Assembly: GCA_039816825.1 (NCBI GenBank)
Contig: JBCBXA010000009.1
Span: forward strand, 1-55,526
DNA: 55,526 nt
From: JBCBXA01 sp039816825
Lineage (GTDB): Bacteria; Pseudomonadota; Alphaproteobacteria; Rhizobiales; Rhizobiaceae
Direction: 5' to 3'
Shown here: positions 1 to 8,371 of the stretch, piece after piece
Layout of the letters: every line of letters begins with the position of its first letter
How positions within the stretch are numbered: position 1 is the stretch's first letter
The notes under the pieces: model-generated
The model's database searches: none
What the model was told of the DNA's origin: nothing
Seen by the model: only the letters and a program-made list of their open reading frames with translations
Translations under genes and position numbers: made by a program

Positions 1-921
1 GGCACGACGCTTGCCAACCTGTCCGCCGGCGGCCACGAGCAGCGCCGCGCACTCTACGGTCCATACGCTCCGGATTTCGTGTCGGTGCCACATTGTCTTG
101 AGTATCGCAGCCAGTGGGGCGAAGTGGATGATTACGGCCTGCGGGCGGCCAACGCCATTGAAGAAGTCATTCTGCGCGAAGGCCCTGATACCGTCGGCGC
201 ACTCATTTTAGAGCCCATCACAGCAGGTGGTGGTGTGATCGTTCCACCAGAGGGCTATTGGCCGCGCGTCCAGGAAATCTGCAAGCAGTACAACGTTCTT
301 CTGATCCTCGACGAAGTGGTCTGCGGCATGGGCCGTACCGGAAAATGGTTCGGCTATCAGCACTACGGCATTCAGCCGGACATGGTCACAATGGCAAAGG
401 GTGTTGCTTCGGGTTATGCCGCCATCTCGTGCTGCGTGACCACGGAGGAAGTGTTTGAGCACTTCAAATCCGACGACACCGACCCGCTAAACTATTTCCG
501 CGACATCTCAACCTTTGGCGGCTGCACCGCCGGGCCGGCGGCGGCCATTGAGAACATGAACATTCTCATCGAAGAGGATCTGCTGGGCAACTCTGAGCGC
601 ATGGGCAGCTATCTGATCGAGCGCCTCGAAGGCCTCGCAGCCAAGCATGATGTGATCGGCGACGTCCGTGGAAAGGGCCTGTTCGCAGGCGTCGAACTTG
701 TGGTGGATCGCGAAACGCGAGAGCCGCTGCCTGAAGCTCAGGTACAAGCGATTGTGGCCGACTGCTTCCAGCACAACGCCGTAGTAATTGGTGCCACCAA
801 CCGCTCTCTGCCCGGCTACAACAATGTGCTGCTTTTCTCCCCTGCCCTGATCGCAACCCAGAGCGATATCGACGAGATCGTCAACGCGGTTGATGAGGCA
901 CTGACCCGCGCTGCGAGGTGA
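1..921 (+). CDS. tpa: Taurine--pyruvate aminotransferase, 5'-truncated by window edge
   Basis: A class III PLP aminotransferase that enters the window already open in frame 1, so the N-terminus is missing and 306 residues are visible. The PLP lysine lies in MAKGVASGYA (visible residue 133), and ILDEVV at about 102-107 carries the aspartate that contacts the PLP ring nitrogen. The blocks IEPITAGGG-like (here LEPITAGGGV), RDISTFGGCTAGPAA and IGATNRS match my memory of marine alphaproteobacterial Tpa. Tpa moves the taurine amino group to pyruvate, giving sulfoacetaldehyde and alanine. The next two enzymes of that route, xsc and pta, lie about 11 kb downstream on the other strand, and an alanine dehydrogenase that could recycle the alanine is at 24.4 kb. 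Another omega-amino acid:pyruvate aminotransferase is the main alternative. Confidence 0.85.
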   Translation, partial: GTTLANLSAGGHEQRRALYGPYAPDFVSVPHCLEYRSQWGEVDDYGLRAANAIEEVILREGPDTVGALILEPITAGGGVIVPPEGYWPRVQEICKQYNVLLILDEVVCGMGRTGKWFGYQHYGIQPDMVTMAKGVASGYAAISCCVTTEEVFEHFKSDDTDPLNYFRDISTFGGCTAGPAAAIENMNILIEEDLLGNSERMGSYLIERLEGLAAKHDVIGDVRGKGLFAGVELVVDRETREPLPEAQVQAIVADCFQHNAVVIGATNRSLPGYNNVLLFSPALIATQSDIDEIVNAVDEALTRAAR

Positions 922-941
922 AATCAGCGCTTGCAATTTCT

Positions 942-981
942 TGCAGATGTGAAAATCTGATGCTGTAATTTCACATCTGCA
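942..981. promoter_or_regulatory. 13-bp perfect inverted repeat, candidate operator of the XRE-cupin regulator
   Basis: TGCAGATGTGAAA (942-954) and TTTCACATCTGCA (969-981) are perfect inverted arms separated by 14 bases. The repeat ends 11 bases before the GTG start at 993 and no T-run follows it, so an operator for autoregulation fits better than a terminator for the upstream gene. The arm centres are 27 bp apart, compatible with two half-sites on one face of DNA. Function is inferred. Confidence 0.6.
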
Positions 982-992
982 GGGAATGTGGC

Positions 993-1556
993 GTGACCAC
1001 CGAGACCCGAGATCATGTTGGATCCGACATCCGCGCCTTTCGCAGCGCGCGGGACGTCACGCTCGCGGAGCTTGCCAGCGCAGTCGATCGGTCAATCGGA
1101 TGGCTCAGCCAGATCGAGCGTGGCCAGCGCGAACCGTCCATCGCGGACCTGCGCCGCATCGCCACCCATTTCGACGTTCCCCTCAGCTTCTTCTTTCGCA
1201 ACGATGAAGCAGATCCCGGAGAACATGGGACAGTTGTGCGCAAGGAGCGGCGTGCCGCCCTTGGCTCTCGTCACGATGGGCTGATTGAAGAGCTTCTTTC
1301 GCCAAACCTGTCCGGTGAATTCGAGATGCTTCGATCCACGTTTTCCGCCGGAGCCAAGTCCGATTGGGTACAGGCTCGCCCCACGCAGGAAGGCGGCTAC
1401 GTGGTTTCCGGTGAACTGACACTCGAGTTGGGCGCAAAGAGCTTCGTCCTGAAAGCTGGCGACAGCTTCCAATTTGAAAATGAAACCTATCGTTGGTCCA
1501 ACCGGACCGACGAAGACGCCGTGGCGATCTGGGTGATCTCGCCACCAATCTATTAA
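993..1556 (+). CDS. XRE-family transcriptional regulator with C-terminal cupin sensor domain
   Basis: A 187-residue two-domain regulator. Residues 11-68 form an HTH_3 domain, with LSQIERGQREPS as the recognition-helix region. Residues 105-185 form a small beta-barrel cupin (GGYVVSGELTLEL, KAGDSFQF) that probably binds a small effector. The start is GTG with AGGGA about 8 bases upstream. The next gene begins 19 bases after the stop, so the regulator is the first gene of the methyl-catabolic operon and probably controls it and itself through the inverted repeat at 942-981. Family members such as PuuR control amine or amino acid catabolism. The effector is unknown; a demethylation substrate or product is the natural guess. 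Confidence 0.85.
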   Translation: MTTETRDHVGSDIRAFRSARDVTLAELASAVDRSIGWLSQIERGQREPSIADLRRIATHFDVPLSFFFRNDEADPGEHGTVVRKERRAALGSRHDGLIEELLSPNLSGEFEMLRSTFSAGAKSDWVQARPTQEGGYVVSGELTLELGAKSFVLKAGDSFQFENETYRWSNRTDEDAVAIWVISPPIY

Positions 1557-1575
1557 GAGAAACGGGGAACCAACC

Positions 1576-4044
1576 ATGGCTGAATTTCCAACCAACGCGC
1601 GTGTTGTCATCATTGGTGGCGGTGTGGTCGGCACCTCGACCCTTTTTCATCTGGCGAAGGCCGGATGGACAGACACCGTTCTTCTGGAAAAGAACGAACT
1701 GACCGCTGGCTCCACCTGGCACGCCGCAGGCAACTGTCCCAACTTCGCGCCCAACTGGGCGGTGATGAACATGCAGCGCTACGGCCTGGCCATGTATCGC
1801 ACCCTGGCCGACGACGTTGACTACCCCATGAACTACCATGTGACGGGTGCACTCCGTCTCGCGCACTCCAAAGAGCGCATGCTGGAATTTGAAAAGGTAG
1901 CAGGCCAGGCCCGCTATCAGGGCCTGGAGATGGATATCTGCACGCCTGAAGAACTGCAGGCGCACAACCCGTTCATGGAAATCCACGATCTGGCCGGCGG
2001 CCTGTGGGACCCGCTCGACGGTGACATTGACCCCGCTCAGCTGACCCAGGCCCTTGCCAAAGGCGCACGCGACATGTGCGCAGCGGCGGGCAATAATGGC
2101 AACATTCAGCGCTTTTGCCCCGCCACCGGCGTGTCCCGGGAGAATGGAGAATGGATAGTTCACACCGAAAAAGGCGATATCCGCTGTGAGTTTGTCGTCA
2201 ACGCTGCTGGCTACTACGCACAGCGCGTGGGCGAATGGTTCAAACCCTATGGCGGGCGCACCGTGCCGATGGTGGTCATGAGCCACCAGTACTTCCTCAC
2301 AGAAGAAATCCCGGAAATCGAAGCCTGGACCAAGGAAAACGGTCGCAAGACGCCGATGATCCGTGACGTCGATAGCTCATACTATCTCCGCCAGGACAAG
2401 CACGGCCTGAACCTTGGCCCCTATGAGCGCAACTGCAAGGCGCATTGGGTGACGCCGGAAGACCCCATGCCAGAGGATTTCTCCTTCCAGCTCTATCCCG
2501 ACGATCTGGATCGCCTGGAATGGTACATTGAAGACGCGATGGCGCGCGTGCCGCTGCTGGGCACATCGGGCGTGGGCCGCGTTATCAACGGACCCATCCC
2601 CTATGCGCCGGACGGACTGCCTATGATCGGCCCGATGCCGGGCGTGCCAAACGCGTTCGAAGCTCATTCCTTCACCTTCGGCATCGCCCAGGGCGGCGGC
2701 GCAGGCAAAGTCATGGCCGAGTGGATTGTGGAACGCGGTACCGAACAGGACATGTGGTCCGTCGATCCGCGCCGTTATACGGGCCACGCCGATCACGATT
2801 TCAGCCTGCACAAGGCTCTCGAGACCTACGGCCACGAATATGCGATGCACTTTCCGCACCATGAATGGCCGGCGGCCCGCGATAAAAAACTCTCGCCTGT
2901 CCACACAAAGCTGCTCGAACTGGGCGGCCAGATGGGCGCCTATAATGGCTGGGAACGCGCAAACTGGTTTGCCAAGCCGGGCGACGATACGTCGGAAGAA
3001 AGCACGCTGACATGGGAGCGCGAAGGCCCATGGTTCCCACGCATTCGCGAAGAGTGCGAAGCGGTGCGCGACGCAGTGGGCGTGCTCGATATGCCCGGCT
3101 TCTCCCGCTATCACCTCTCCGGCCCGGGCGCCGCAGACTGGCTGCGCACGCAGATCACAGGCGGCCTGCCGAAAGTTGGCCGTATGAATCTGGGCTATTT
3201 TGCCGATGACCGTGGCCGCATCGTCACCGAGATGTCACTGATCCGTAAGGATGATGACAGCTTCACGCTGATGACGGCGGCAGTCGCGGAATGGCACGAT
3301 CTTGAGTTGTTGCAAGAAAACCTGCCCGCCGACGGCTCGCTCACTCTAACCAATGAAACCGAAGCCTATTCGACGCTGCTCGTGACGGGTCCGAAATCAC
3401 GCGAACTCTTTGAGAAGATCAGCGAAGGCGCGGACCTGACATCGTCCTGGCTAAGCCATCAGACCGCAAAGGTGGCCGGCTTGGACTGCACCCTGGCCCG
3501 CGTGTCCTATGCCGGTGAACTGGGCTGGGAAATCCACGCGGCCATGGCTGACGTGCCGGTTCTCTACGACGCCGTCCTGTCCGCGGGCGCCACACCATTC
3601 GGCATGTACGCCTTGAACTCGCTGCGCCTCGAGAAGAGCTACCGGACCTGGAAAGGCGATCTGTCCACTGACTACTCGGTTCTCGAAGGCGGCCTTGGTC
3701 GCTTTGTGAAATGGGACAAGCCGGAATTCCGCGGCAAAGCTTCGCTTGAAAATGAGCGCCAACAAGGCTCCTCAAAGAGCTTCGTGACCATGACGGTCGC
3801 CGCCAATGGCATGGATGCACCCTATATGTCGCCAATCTGGTCGGGCGACGAGATTGTGGGCGAAGTCACGTCTGGTGGCTGGGGCCACCGGGTTGGCAAA
3901 AGCATCGCGCTCGGCATGGTGAAAGCGCCTTTGGCGGCTGAGGGCACAGAGCTTGAGGTTGAAATCTTCGGCACGCGCCACGCCGCTCAGGTGCAACCAG
4001 ATGGCCCCATCTGGGATCCCGAAAACGAACGCCTGAGAGCCTGA
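1576..4044 (+). CDS. FAD-dependent dimethylglycine/sarcosine dehydrogenase-like protein 1 (DAO + GcvT domains)
   Basis: An 822-residue oxidative N-demethylase of the DMGDH/SARDH family. The N-terminal half is a DAO fold with dinucleotide motif GGGVVG (14-19) and TWHAAG (47-52); the family attaches FAD covalently to this histidine, here His49. The C-terminal half from about residue 450 is GcvT-like and in the family binds tetrahydrofolate, taking the released methyl as methylene-THF. The start ATG has GGGGAA upstream. It lies 19 bases after the regulator and 4 bases before the methyltransferase gene. The stretch after the FAD motif (NCPNFAPNW) differs from the second dehydrogenase (LIAQLRNS), suggesting different substrates, perhaps dimethylglycine versus sarcosine. 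Which one is which cannot be told from sequence. Confidence 0.85.
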   Translation: MAEFPTNARVVIIGGGVVGTSTLFHLAKAGWTDTVLLEKNELTAGSTWHAAGNCPNFAPNWAVMNMQRYGLAMYRTLADDVDYPMNYHVTGALRLAHSKERMLEFEKVAGQARYQGLEMDICTPEELQAHNPFMEIHDLAGGLWDPLDGDIDPAQLTQALAKGARDMCAAAGNNGNIQRFCPATGVSRENGEWIVHTEKGDIRCEFVVNAAGYYAQRVGEWFKPYGGRTVPMVVMSHQYFLTEEIPEIEAWTKENGRKTPMIRDVDSSYYLRQDKHGLNLGPYERNCKAHWVTPEDPMPEDFSFQLYPDDLDRLEWYIEDAMARVPLLGTSGVGRVINGPIPYAPDGLPMIGPMPGVPNAFEAHSFTFGIAQGGGAGKVMAEWIVERGTEQDMWSVDPRRYTGHADHDFSLHKALETYGHEYAMHFPHHEWPAARDKKLSPVHTKLLELGGQMGAYNGWERANWFAKPGDDTSEESTLTWEREGPWFPRIREECEAVRDAVGVLDMPGFSRYHLSGPGAADWLRTQITGGLPKVGRMNLGYFADDRGRIVTEMSLIRKDDDSFTLMTAAVAEWHDLELLQENLPADGSLTLTNETEAYSTLLVTGPKSRELFEKISEGADLTSSWLSHQTAKVAGLDCTLARVSYAGELGWEIHAAMADVPVLYDAVLSAGATPFGMYALNSLRLEKSYRTWKGDLSTDYSVLEGGLGRFVKWDKPEFRGKASLENERQQGSSKSFVTMTVAANGMDAPYMSPIWSGDEIVGEVTSGGWGHRVGKSIALGMVKAPLAAEGTELEVEIFGTRHAAQVQPDGPIWDPENERLRA

Positions 4045-4048
4045 AGCC

Positions 4049-4960
4049 GTGGCCGAGATCGTTCTGCTCGACGGGGGCATGGGCCAGGAGTTGATCCGTC
4101 GCCGTGGCGCACCGGCATCCGCGCTCTGGTCGGCGGCCGTACTCGCCGATCAGCCGGAGCTGGTGGGGTCAGTGCACCGCGACTTCATTGACGCCAATGC
4201 CAAAGTGATCGTCGCCAACAGTTACGCGATCACCCGCCCGCGCCTTGCTCGGAACGCAGCGGCTGAGCGATTTGAAGAACTGCAGATCCGCGCTCTGGAC
4301 ATAGCCGAGCAGGCATGTCGCGGCGCCGAAGGCGTGGTCATTGCCGGAGGCCTGTCACCCCTTACCGGCAGCTATCAGCCAGGCAGTACGCTGCCCTTTG
4401 AAGAGTGTGTGAAACAATATTCCGAGATCGTAGCGCTTCAGCGAGACCGGGTAGACCTCTTTATCGCGGAGACCATGTGCACCGCCGACGAGGCGCTCTC
4501 GGCATTGGAGGCCATCAAAACATCCGGCAAGCCGGCTTGGATTGCCTTCACCGTGGACGACAAGGATGGTTCCAAACTTCGCTCAGGCGAGCCGCTTAGA
4601 GAGGCGGCTGATGCTGCAGTGTCCGAAGGTGCAGCCGCTATACTGATCAACTGCTCTTCGCCAGAGGCGGTGGACACAGCGATGTACCAATTGACCGATT
4701 TGCCAGTTCCGTACGGCGGCTACGCCAACGGCTTCAAAACCGTTGAACCGCTGACCAATGAAAGCACGGTGGACGTCTTGGAAGCACGCGAGGATGTCAC
4801 GCCGTCGGCATATGCCGACCACGTGGATCGTTGGATTGCGGTGGGTGCCACCATCGTAGGCGGCTGCTGCGAAATCGGCCCCGATCACATTCAAGAAATT
4901 GCAGACCGTCTGAGCGCCAATGGCCACTCCATTGTCGCCATGCCCGCTGCGCAAAGGTGA
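4049..4960 (+). CDS. Homocysteine S-methyltransferase family protein (BHMT/MmuM-like)
   Basis: A 303-residue TIM-barrel methyltransferase. The N-terminal LDGGMGQEL (7-15) and the three zinc cysteines, Cys202 in INCSS and Cys273-Cys274 in GGCCEIG, are all present, so the Zn-thiolate centre that activates homocysteine should work. The start is GTG, 4 bases after the previous stop. It lies between two dimethylglycine/sarcosine dehydrogenase-like genes, which makes betaine-homocysteine methyltransferase activity (glycine betaine to dimethylglycine, homocysteine to methionine) the most economical role: BHMT then two dehydrogenases would take betaine to glycine. S-methylmethionine or a sulfonium donor is the alternative, because the family cannot be resolved by eye. 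Confidence 0.85.
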   Translation: MAEIVLLDGGMGQELIRRRGAPASALWSAAVLADQPELVGSVHRDFIDANAKVIVANSYAITRPRLARNAAAERFEELQIRALDIAEQACRGAEGVVIAGGLSPLTGSYQPGSTLPFEECVKQYSEIVALQRDRVDLFIAETMCTADEALSALEAIKTSGKPAWIAFTVDDKDGSKLRSGEPLREAADAAVSEGAAAILINCSSPEAVDTAMYQLTDLPVPYGGYANGFKTVEPLTNESTVDVLEAREDVTPSAYADHVDRWIAVGATIVGGCCEIGPDHIQEIADRLSANGHSIVAMPAAQR

Positions 4961-4961
4961 C

Positions 4962-7451
4962 ATGATGACCCATTCAGGCAACCAAAAACCCGTACCGACC
5001 CAAGCCCAGGCCGTCATCATTGGCGGGGGTGTGGCTGGCTGCTCAGTCGCCTACCACCTGACAAAGCTCGGCTGGAAAGACATCGTTCTGCTGGAGCGCA
5101 AGCAGCTGACCTGCGGAACAACATGGCATGCAGCAGGCCTGATTGCGCAGTTGCGCAACTCCAAGAACATGACGCGCCTCGCCAAATACAGCCAGGAACT
5201 CTACGGCGAACTGGAAGCTGAGACAGGGGTCGCCACCGGCTTCCGCCGCTGCGGTTCCATAACAGCGGCGCTCACCGATGATCGCCTGGAAGAGATCCGC
5301 AGACAGGCCTCTATGGCCCGTGCCTTTGGTGTGGAAGTCGAAGAGATCTCGCCTGCTGAAGTGAAAGAGCGCTACGAGCACATCAACATCGATGGCGTGA
5401 CTGGCGGCGTTTACCTGCCCCTCGATGGTCAGGGCGATCCAGCGAACATCGCCATGGCTTTAGCCAAAGGCGCACGCCAGAACGGCGCTCGGGTGATTGA
5501 GGGTGTGAAGGTCACCGACATTCACACGAAAGGAAATCAGGTCACCGGTGTCAGCTGGAAGCGCGACGGCGTCGATGATGAAGGCACCATTCAATCCGAT
5601 GTGGTGATCAACTGTGCCGGCATGTGGGCACGCGAAGTGGGCGCGATGGCTGGTGTGAACGTGCCCCTGCATGCTTGCGAACACTTTTACATCGTCACCG
5701 AGAACATTCCTGACCTGAAGCAATTGCCTGTGCTGCGCGTGCCGGACGAGTGCGCCTACTACAAGGAAGACGCCGGAAAGATGCTGCTGGGCGCCTTTGA
5801 ACCGGTTTCAAAGCCCTGGGCCTCCACCCTGCCCGGCAAGGGCAATGGCATCTCTGAAGACTTCTGCTTCGATCAGCTTCCCGAAGATTTCGATCATTTC
5901 GAACCCATCCTCGAGCAGGCGGTAGAGCGCCTTCCGATGTTGGCTGAAGCTGGCATCCACACATTCTTCAACGGGCCAGAGAGCTTCACCCCCGACGATG
6001 CTTATCACCTTGGTGAAAGCCCAAATGTCAGCGGCTTCTACGTGATGGCCGGGTTCAACTCGATTGGCATTCAGTCATCCGGTGGCGCTGGCATGGCGCT
6101 GGCCGAATGGATCGTTGAAGAGAGACCGCCGTTCGATCTTTCGGACGTCGACATCCGCCGGATGCAACCGTTCCAGAACAACCGCACCTATCTCTACGAG
6201 CGCTCCAAGGAGACGCTGGGCCTGCTCTATGCGGATCACTACCCTTTCCGCCAGATGGCGACTGCAAGAGGCGTGCGCCGCTCACCGTTCCACGAGCAGC
6301 TGAAGGCTCATGGTGCCGTGTTCGGTGAAGTGGCCGGATGGGAGCGCGCGAACTGGTTCGCCAAAGGGGATCAGGAGCGGGAGTACCAGTATAGCTGGCA
6401 GCGGCAGAACTGGTTTGCGAACTCGCAAGCCGAGCACATGACCATCCGCAACGGCGTTGGCATGTACGACATGACGAGCTTCGGCAAGATCCGCGTTGAA
6501 GGCGCGGATGCAGAGAGTTGGCTGAACACAATTTGCGGCAATGAAGTCGCCGTCCCTGTTGGGCGGATTGTCTACACGCAGTTCCTCAACAGCGCCGGCG
6601 GCATTGAGGCAGACGTGACGGTCACCCGTCTCAGCGAGACAAGCTATATCGTTGTGACACCAGCCGCGACCGTGCAGCGCGAACTGCACTGGATGCGCAA
6701 GCACCTTGGCGATGAGCGCGTCGTGATCTTTGATGCCACGTCCACGGAAGGCGTGCTCGCCATTATGGGCCCAGACGCGCGTGACCTGATGGAGAAGATT
6801 TCTCCAATGGATTGGTCGAACGATGTCCATCCTTTTGGCCGCGCCCGCGAGATCGAACTGGGCATGGGCACGGCCCGCGCCCACAGGGTTACCTATGTCG
6901 GCGAACTTGGCTGGGAACTCTACATCCCCACCGATATGTGCGCCCATGCGTTTGAAACGATCATGGAGGCGGCACCTGAGGTCGATCTGAAACTGTGCGG
7001 CCTGCACATGATGGACAGTCTGCGCATGGAGAAGGGCTTCCGCCACTTCGGCCACGACATCACCCAGGAAGACCATGTTCTGGAGGCCGGGCTCGGCTTC
7101 ACAGTGAAGCTGAACAAGCCGGACTTCAATGGCCGGGACGCCGTGCTGCGTAAGAAAGAGAATGGCCTCGACATGCGCATGGTGCAGTTCAAACTCACCG
7201 ATGCGGAACCGATGCTGTACCACAACGAGCCAGTGGTGCGGAACGGCGAGATCGTTTCCTACCTGACCTCTGGTGCCTACGGGCACACGCTGGGCGGCGC
7301 GATGGGCCTCGGCTACGTGCCATGCACCGGCGAGACTGCAGCGGAGATGCTGGAGAGCACATTCGAGATCGAAGTCGCCGGCACACGCGTCAAAGCGGAA
7401 GCCAGCCTTCGTCCGATGTATGATCCGAAGTCCGAGCGTGTGAAGGCATGA
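4962..7451 (+). CDS. FAD-dependent dimethylglycine/sarcosine dehydrogenase-like protein 2 (DAO + GcvT domains)
   Basis: An 829-residue paralogue of the protein at 1576-4044. It has GGGVAG (21-26), the covalent-FAD motif TWHAAG (54-59, His56) and GGVYLPLDGQGDP in the DAO half, then a GcvT-like folate domain from about residue 450 to the end. The frame is open upstream to 4920, but ATG 4962 is preferred: AAAGGTG lies just before it, and the upstream codons overlap the methyltransferase gene. The stop overlaps the next start as ATGA. It is likely the second N-demethylation step of the operon. The similar but not identical active-site neighbourhood suggests specialisation rather than recent duplication. 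Confidence 0.85.
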   Translation: MMTHSGNQKPVPTQAQAVIIGGGVAGCSVAYHLTKLGWKDIVLLERKQLTCGTTWHAAGLIAQLRNSKNMTRLAKYSQELYGELEAETGVATGFRRCGSITAALTDDRLEEIRRQASMARAFGVEVEEISPAEVKERYEHINIDGVTGGVYLPLDGQGDPANIAMALAKGARQNGARVIEGVKVTDIHTKGNQVTGVSWKRDGVDDEGTIQSDVVINCAGMWAREVGAMAGVNVPLHACEHFYIVTENIPDLKQLPVLRVPDECAYYKEDAGKMLLGAFEPVSKPWASTLPGKGNGISEDFCFDQLPEDFDHFEPILEQAVERLPMLAEAGIHTFFNGPESFTPDDAYHLGESPNVSGFYVMAGFNSIGIQSSGGAGMALAEWIVEERPPFDLSDVDIRRMQPFQNNRTYLYERSKETLGLLYADHYPFRQMATARGVRRSPFHEQLKAHGAVFGEVAGWERANWFAKGDQEREYQYSWQRQNWFANSQAEHMTIRNGVGMYDMTSFGKIRVEGADAESWLNTICGNEVAVPVGRIVYTQFLNSAGGIEADVTVTRLSETSYIVVTPAATVQRELHWMRKHLGDERVVIFDATSTEGVLAIMGPDARDLMEKISPMDWSNDVHPFGRAREIELGMGTARAHRVTYVGELGWELYIPTDMCAHAFETIMEAAPEVDLKLCGLHMMDSLRMEKGFRHFGHDITQEDHVLEAGLGFTVKLNKPDFNGRDAVLRKKENGLDMRMVQFKLTDAEPMLYHNEPVVRNGEIVSYLTSGAYGHTLGGAMGLGYVPCTGETAAEMLESTFEIEVAGTRVKAEASLRPMYDPKSERVKA

Positions 7452-8278
7452 CGTCTTTCGCGGAGCGACACCGACGCTTTGCAGAACTGCATGCATCTGG
7501 CTGCTTTCTGATCCCCAATCCGTGGGACATCGGCACGGCCAAGCTCTTTGCCGCCAAGGGCGCCAAGGCGCTCGCAACAACAAGCGCCGGACAAGCCTTC
7601 ACGCTTGGCCGACCAGATATGGGCACAATCACGCGAGACGAAGCCCTGGCCCACGCATCTCAAATGGTGGCCGCAACTCCGCTACCGGTTTCGGGTGACT
7701 TCGAGAACGGCTTTGCCGACGATCCAGAGACGGTGGCAGAGACCATTCGTTTGGCGCGGGAAGCAGGGCTCTCGGGCTGCGGGATCGAGGACACCATGAT
7801 GGTCGAAGGCAACCCGGCCTATGACTTCGAGCTGGCAGTGGAGCGCATTCGTGCGGCTGCAGACGCGGCAAGTAGGCTGCCTGATCCGTTCATTCTCACT
7901 GCGCGCGCTGATGGCGTCATGAACGGTGCATATGATTTCGCAGAAGGCGTCCGGCGGCTTCAGGCGTTTGAAGAAGCCGGCGCCCACTGCCTTTACATGC
8001 CCGCTTTCGGCGATAGCGCGCTGCTGACAGATCTGATGAGCAATGTGAGCACGCCGGTAAATGTTCTAGCCACCGGAGCAATGGCAAAGGAGGGAGTGGC
8101 GGGTCTGGCTGAGGCAGGCGTGAGGCGAATCTCCATAGGATCCATGGCGGCTCGCGTGGTGCACGCCGCCACTCTCGAAATGGCAGACGACATGCTCAAC
8201 GCGGGTCGCTTTGACCGTTTCAAGGAGGCGATATCTGGAAGTGAAGTGGACGAGCTTCTCCAGAAGGGCAGCGCATAA
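7448..8278 (+). CDS. Isocitrate lyase/PEP mutase superfamily protein
   Basis: A 276-residue TIM-barrel protein. IPNPWDIGTAKLF near the N-terminus, GDFENGF (probable Mg2+/oxyanion region) and GCGIEDT are typical of the PEP mutase/2-methylisocitrate lyase-like group. The KKCGH or KRCGH loop of true isocitrate and methylisocitrate lyases is absent, so neither reaction should be assigned. Its ATG overlaps the previous stop (ATGA), so it is translationally coupled to the dehydrogenase. Members of this group cleave or form C-C or C-P bonds next to a carboxylate, and some are oxaloacetate decarboxylases. Its role here is unknown; it could handle a carbon skeleton left after demethylation. Confidence 0.8.
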   Translation: MTSFAERHRRFAELHASGCFLIPNPWDIGTAKLFAAKGAKALATTSAGQAFTLGRPDMGTITRDEALAHASQMVAATPLPVSGDFENGFADDPETVAETIRLAREAGLSGCGIEDTMMVEGNPAYDFELAVERIRAAADAASRLPDPFILTARADGVMNGAYDFAEGVRRLQAFEEAGAHCLYMPAFGDSALLTDLMSNVSTPVNVLATGAMAKEGVAGLAEAGVRRISIGSMAARVVHAATLEMADDMLNAGRFDRFKEAISGSEVDELLQKGSA

Positions 8279-8291
8279 GCGCGGAATGCGA

Positions 8292-8315
8292 AAAAGCGTA
8301 GCATTCGTCGCTTTT
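8292..8315 (+). terminator. Weak stem-loop between the PEP-mutase-like gene and mttB1
   Basis: AAAAGCG (8292-8298) and CGCTTTT (8309-8315) pair around a 10-base loop, with the T-run inside the 3' arm. It may partly terminate or attenuate between the tightly coupled genes upstream and the methyltransferase gene, which starts after a 93-base gap. Confidence 0.35.
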
Positions 8316-8371
8316 GAGGCATTGCGTGCCCGCGCATCTCACGTCCATCCTGCAACGAGGAGGACGGACGT

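Noticed and set aside
1183..2286. 367-codon open frame antisense to the regulator and first dehydrogenase
   Set aside because: No recognisable motif or ribosome site, and it lies over two well-supported genes.
6282..7583. 433-codon open frame antisense to the second dehydrogenase
   Set aside because: The sense gene has full DAO/GcvT motifs; the antisense product resembles nothing.
7448..8278. Calling the PEP-mutase-like gene an isocitrate or methylisocitrate lyase
   Set aside because: The catalytic KKCGH/KRCGH cysteine loop is absent.
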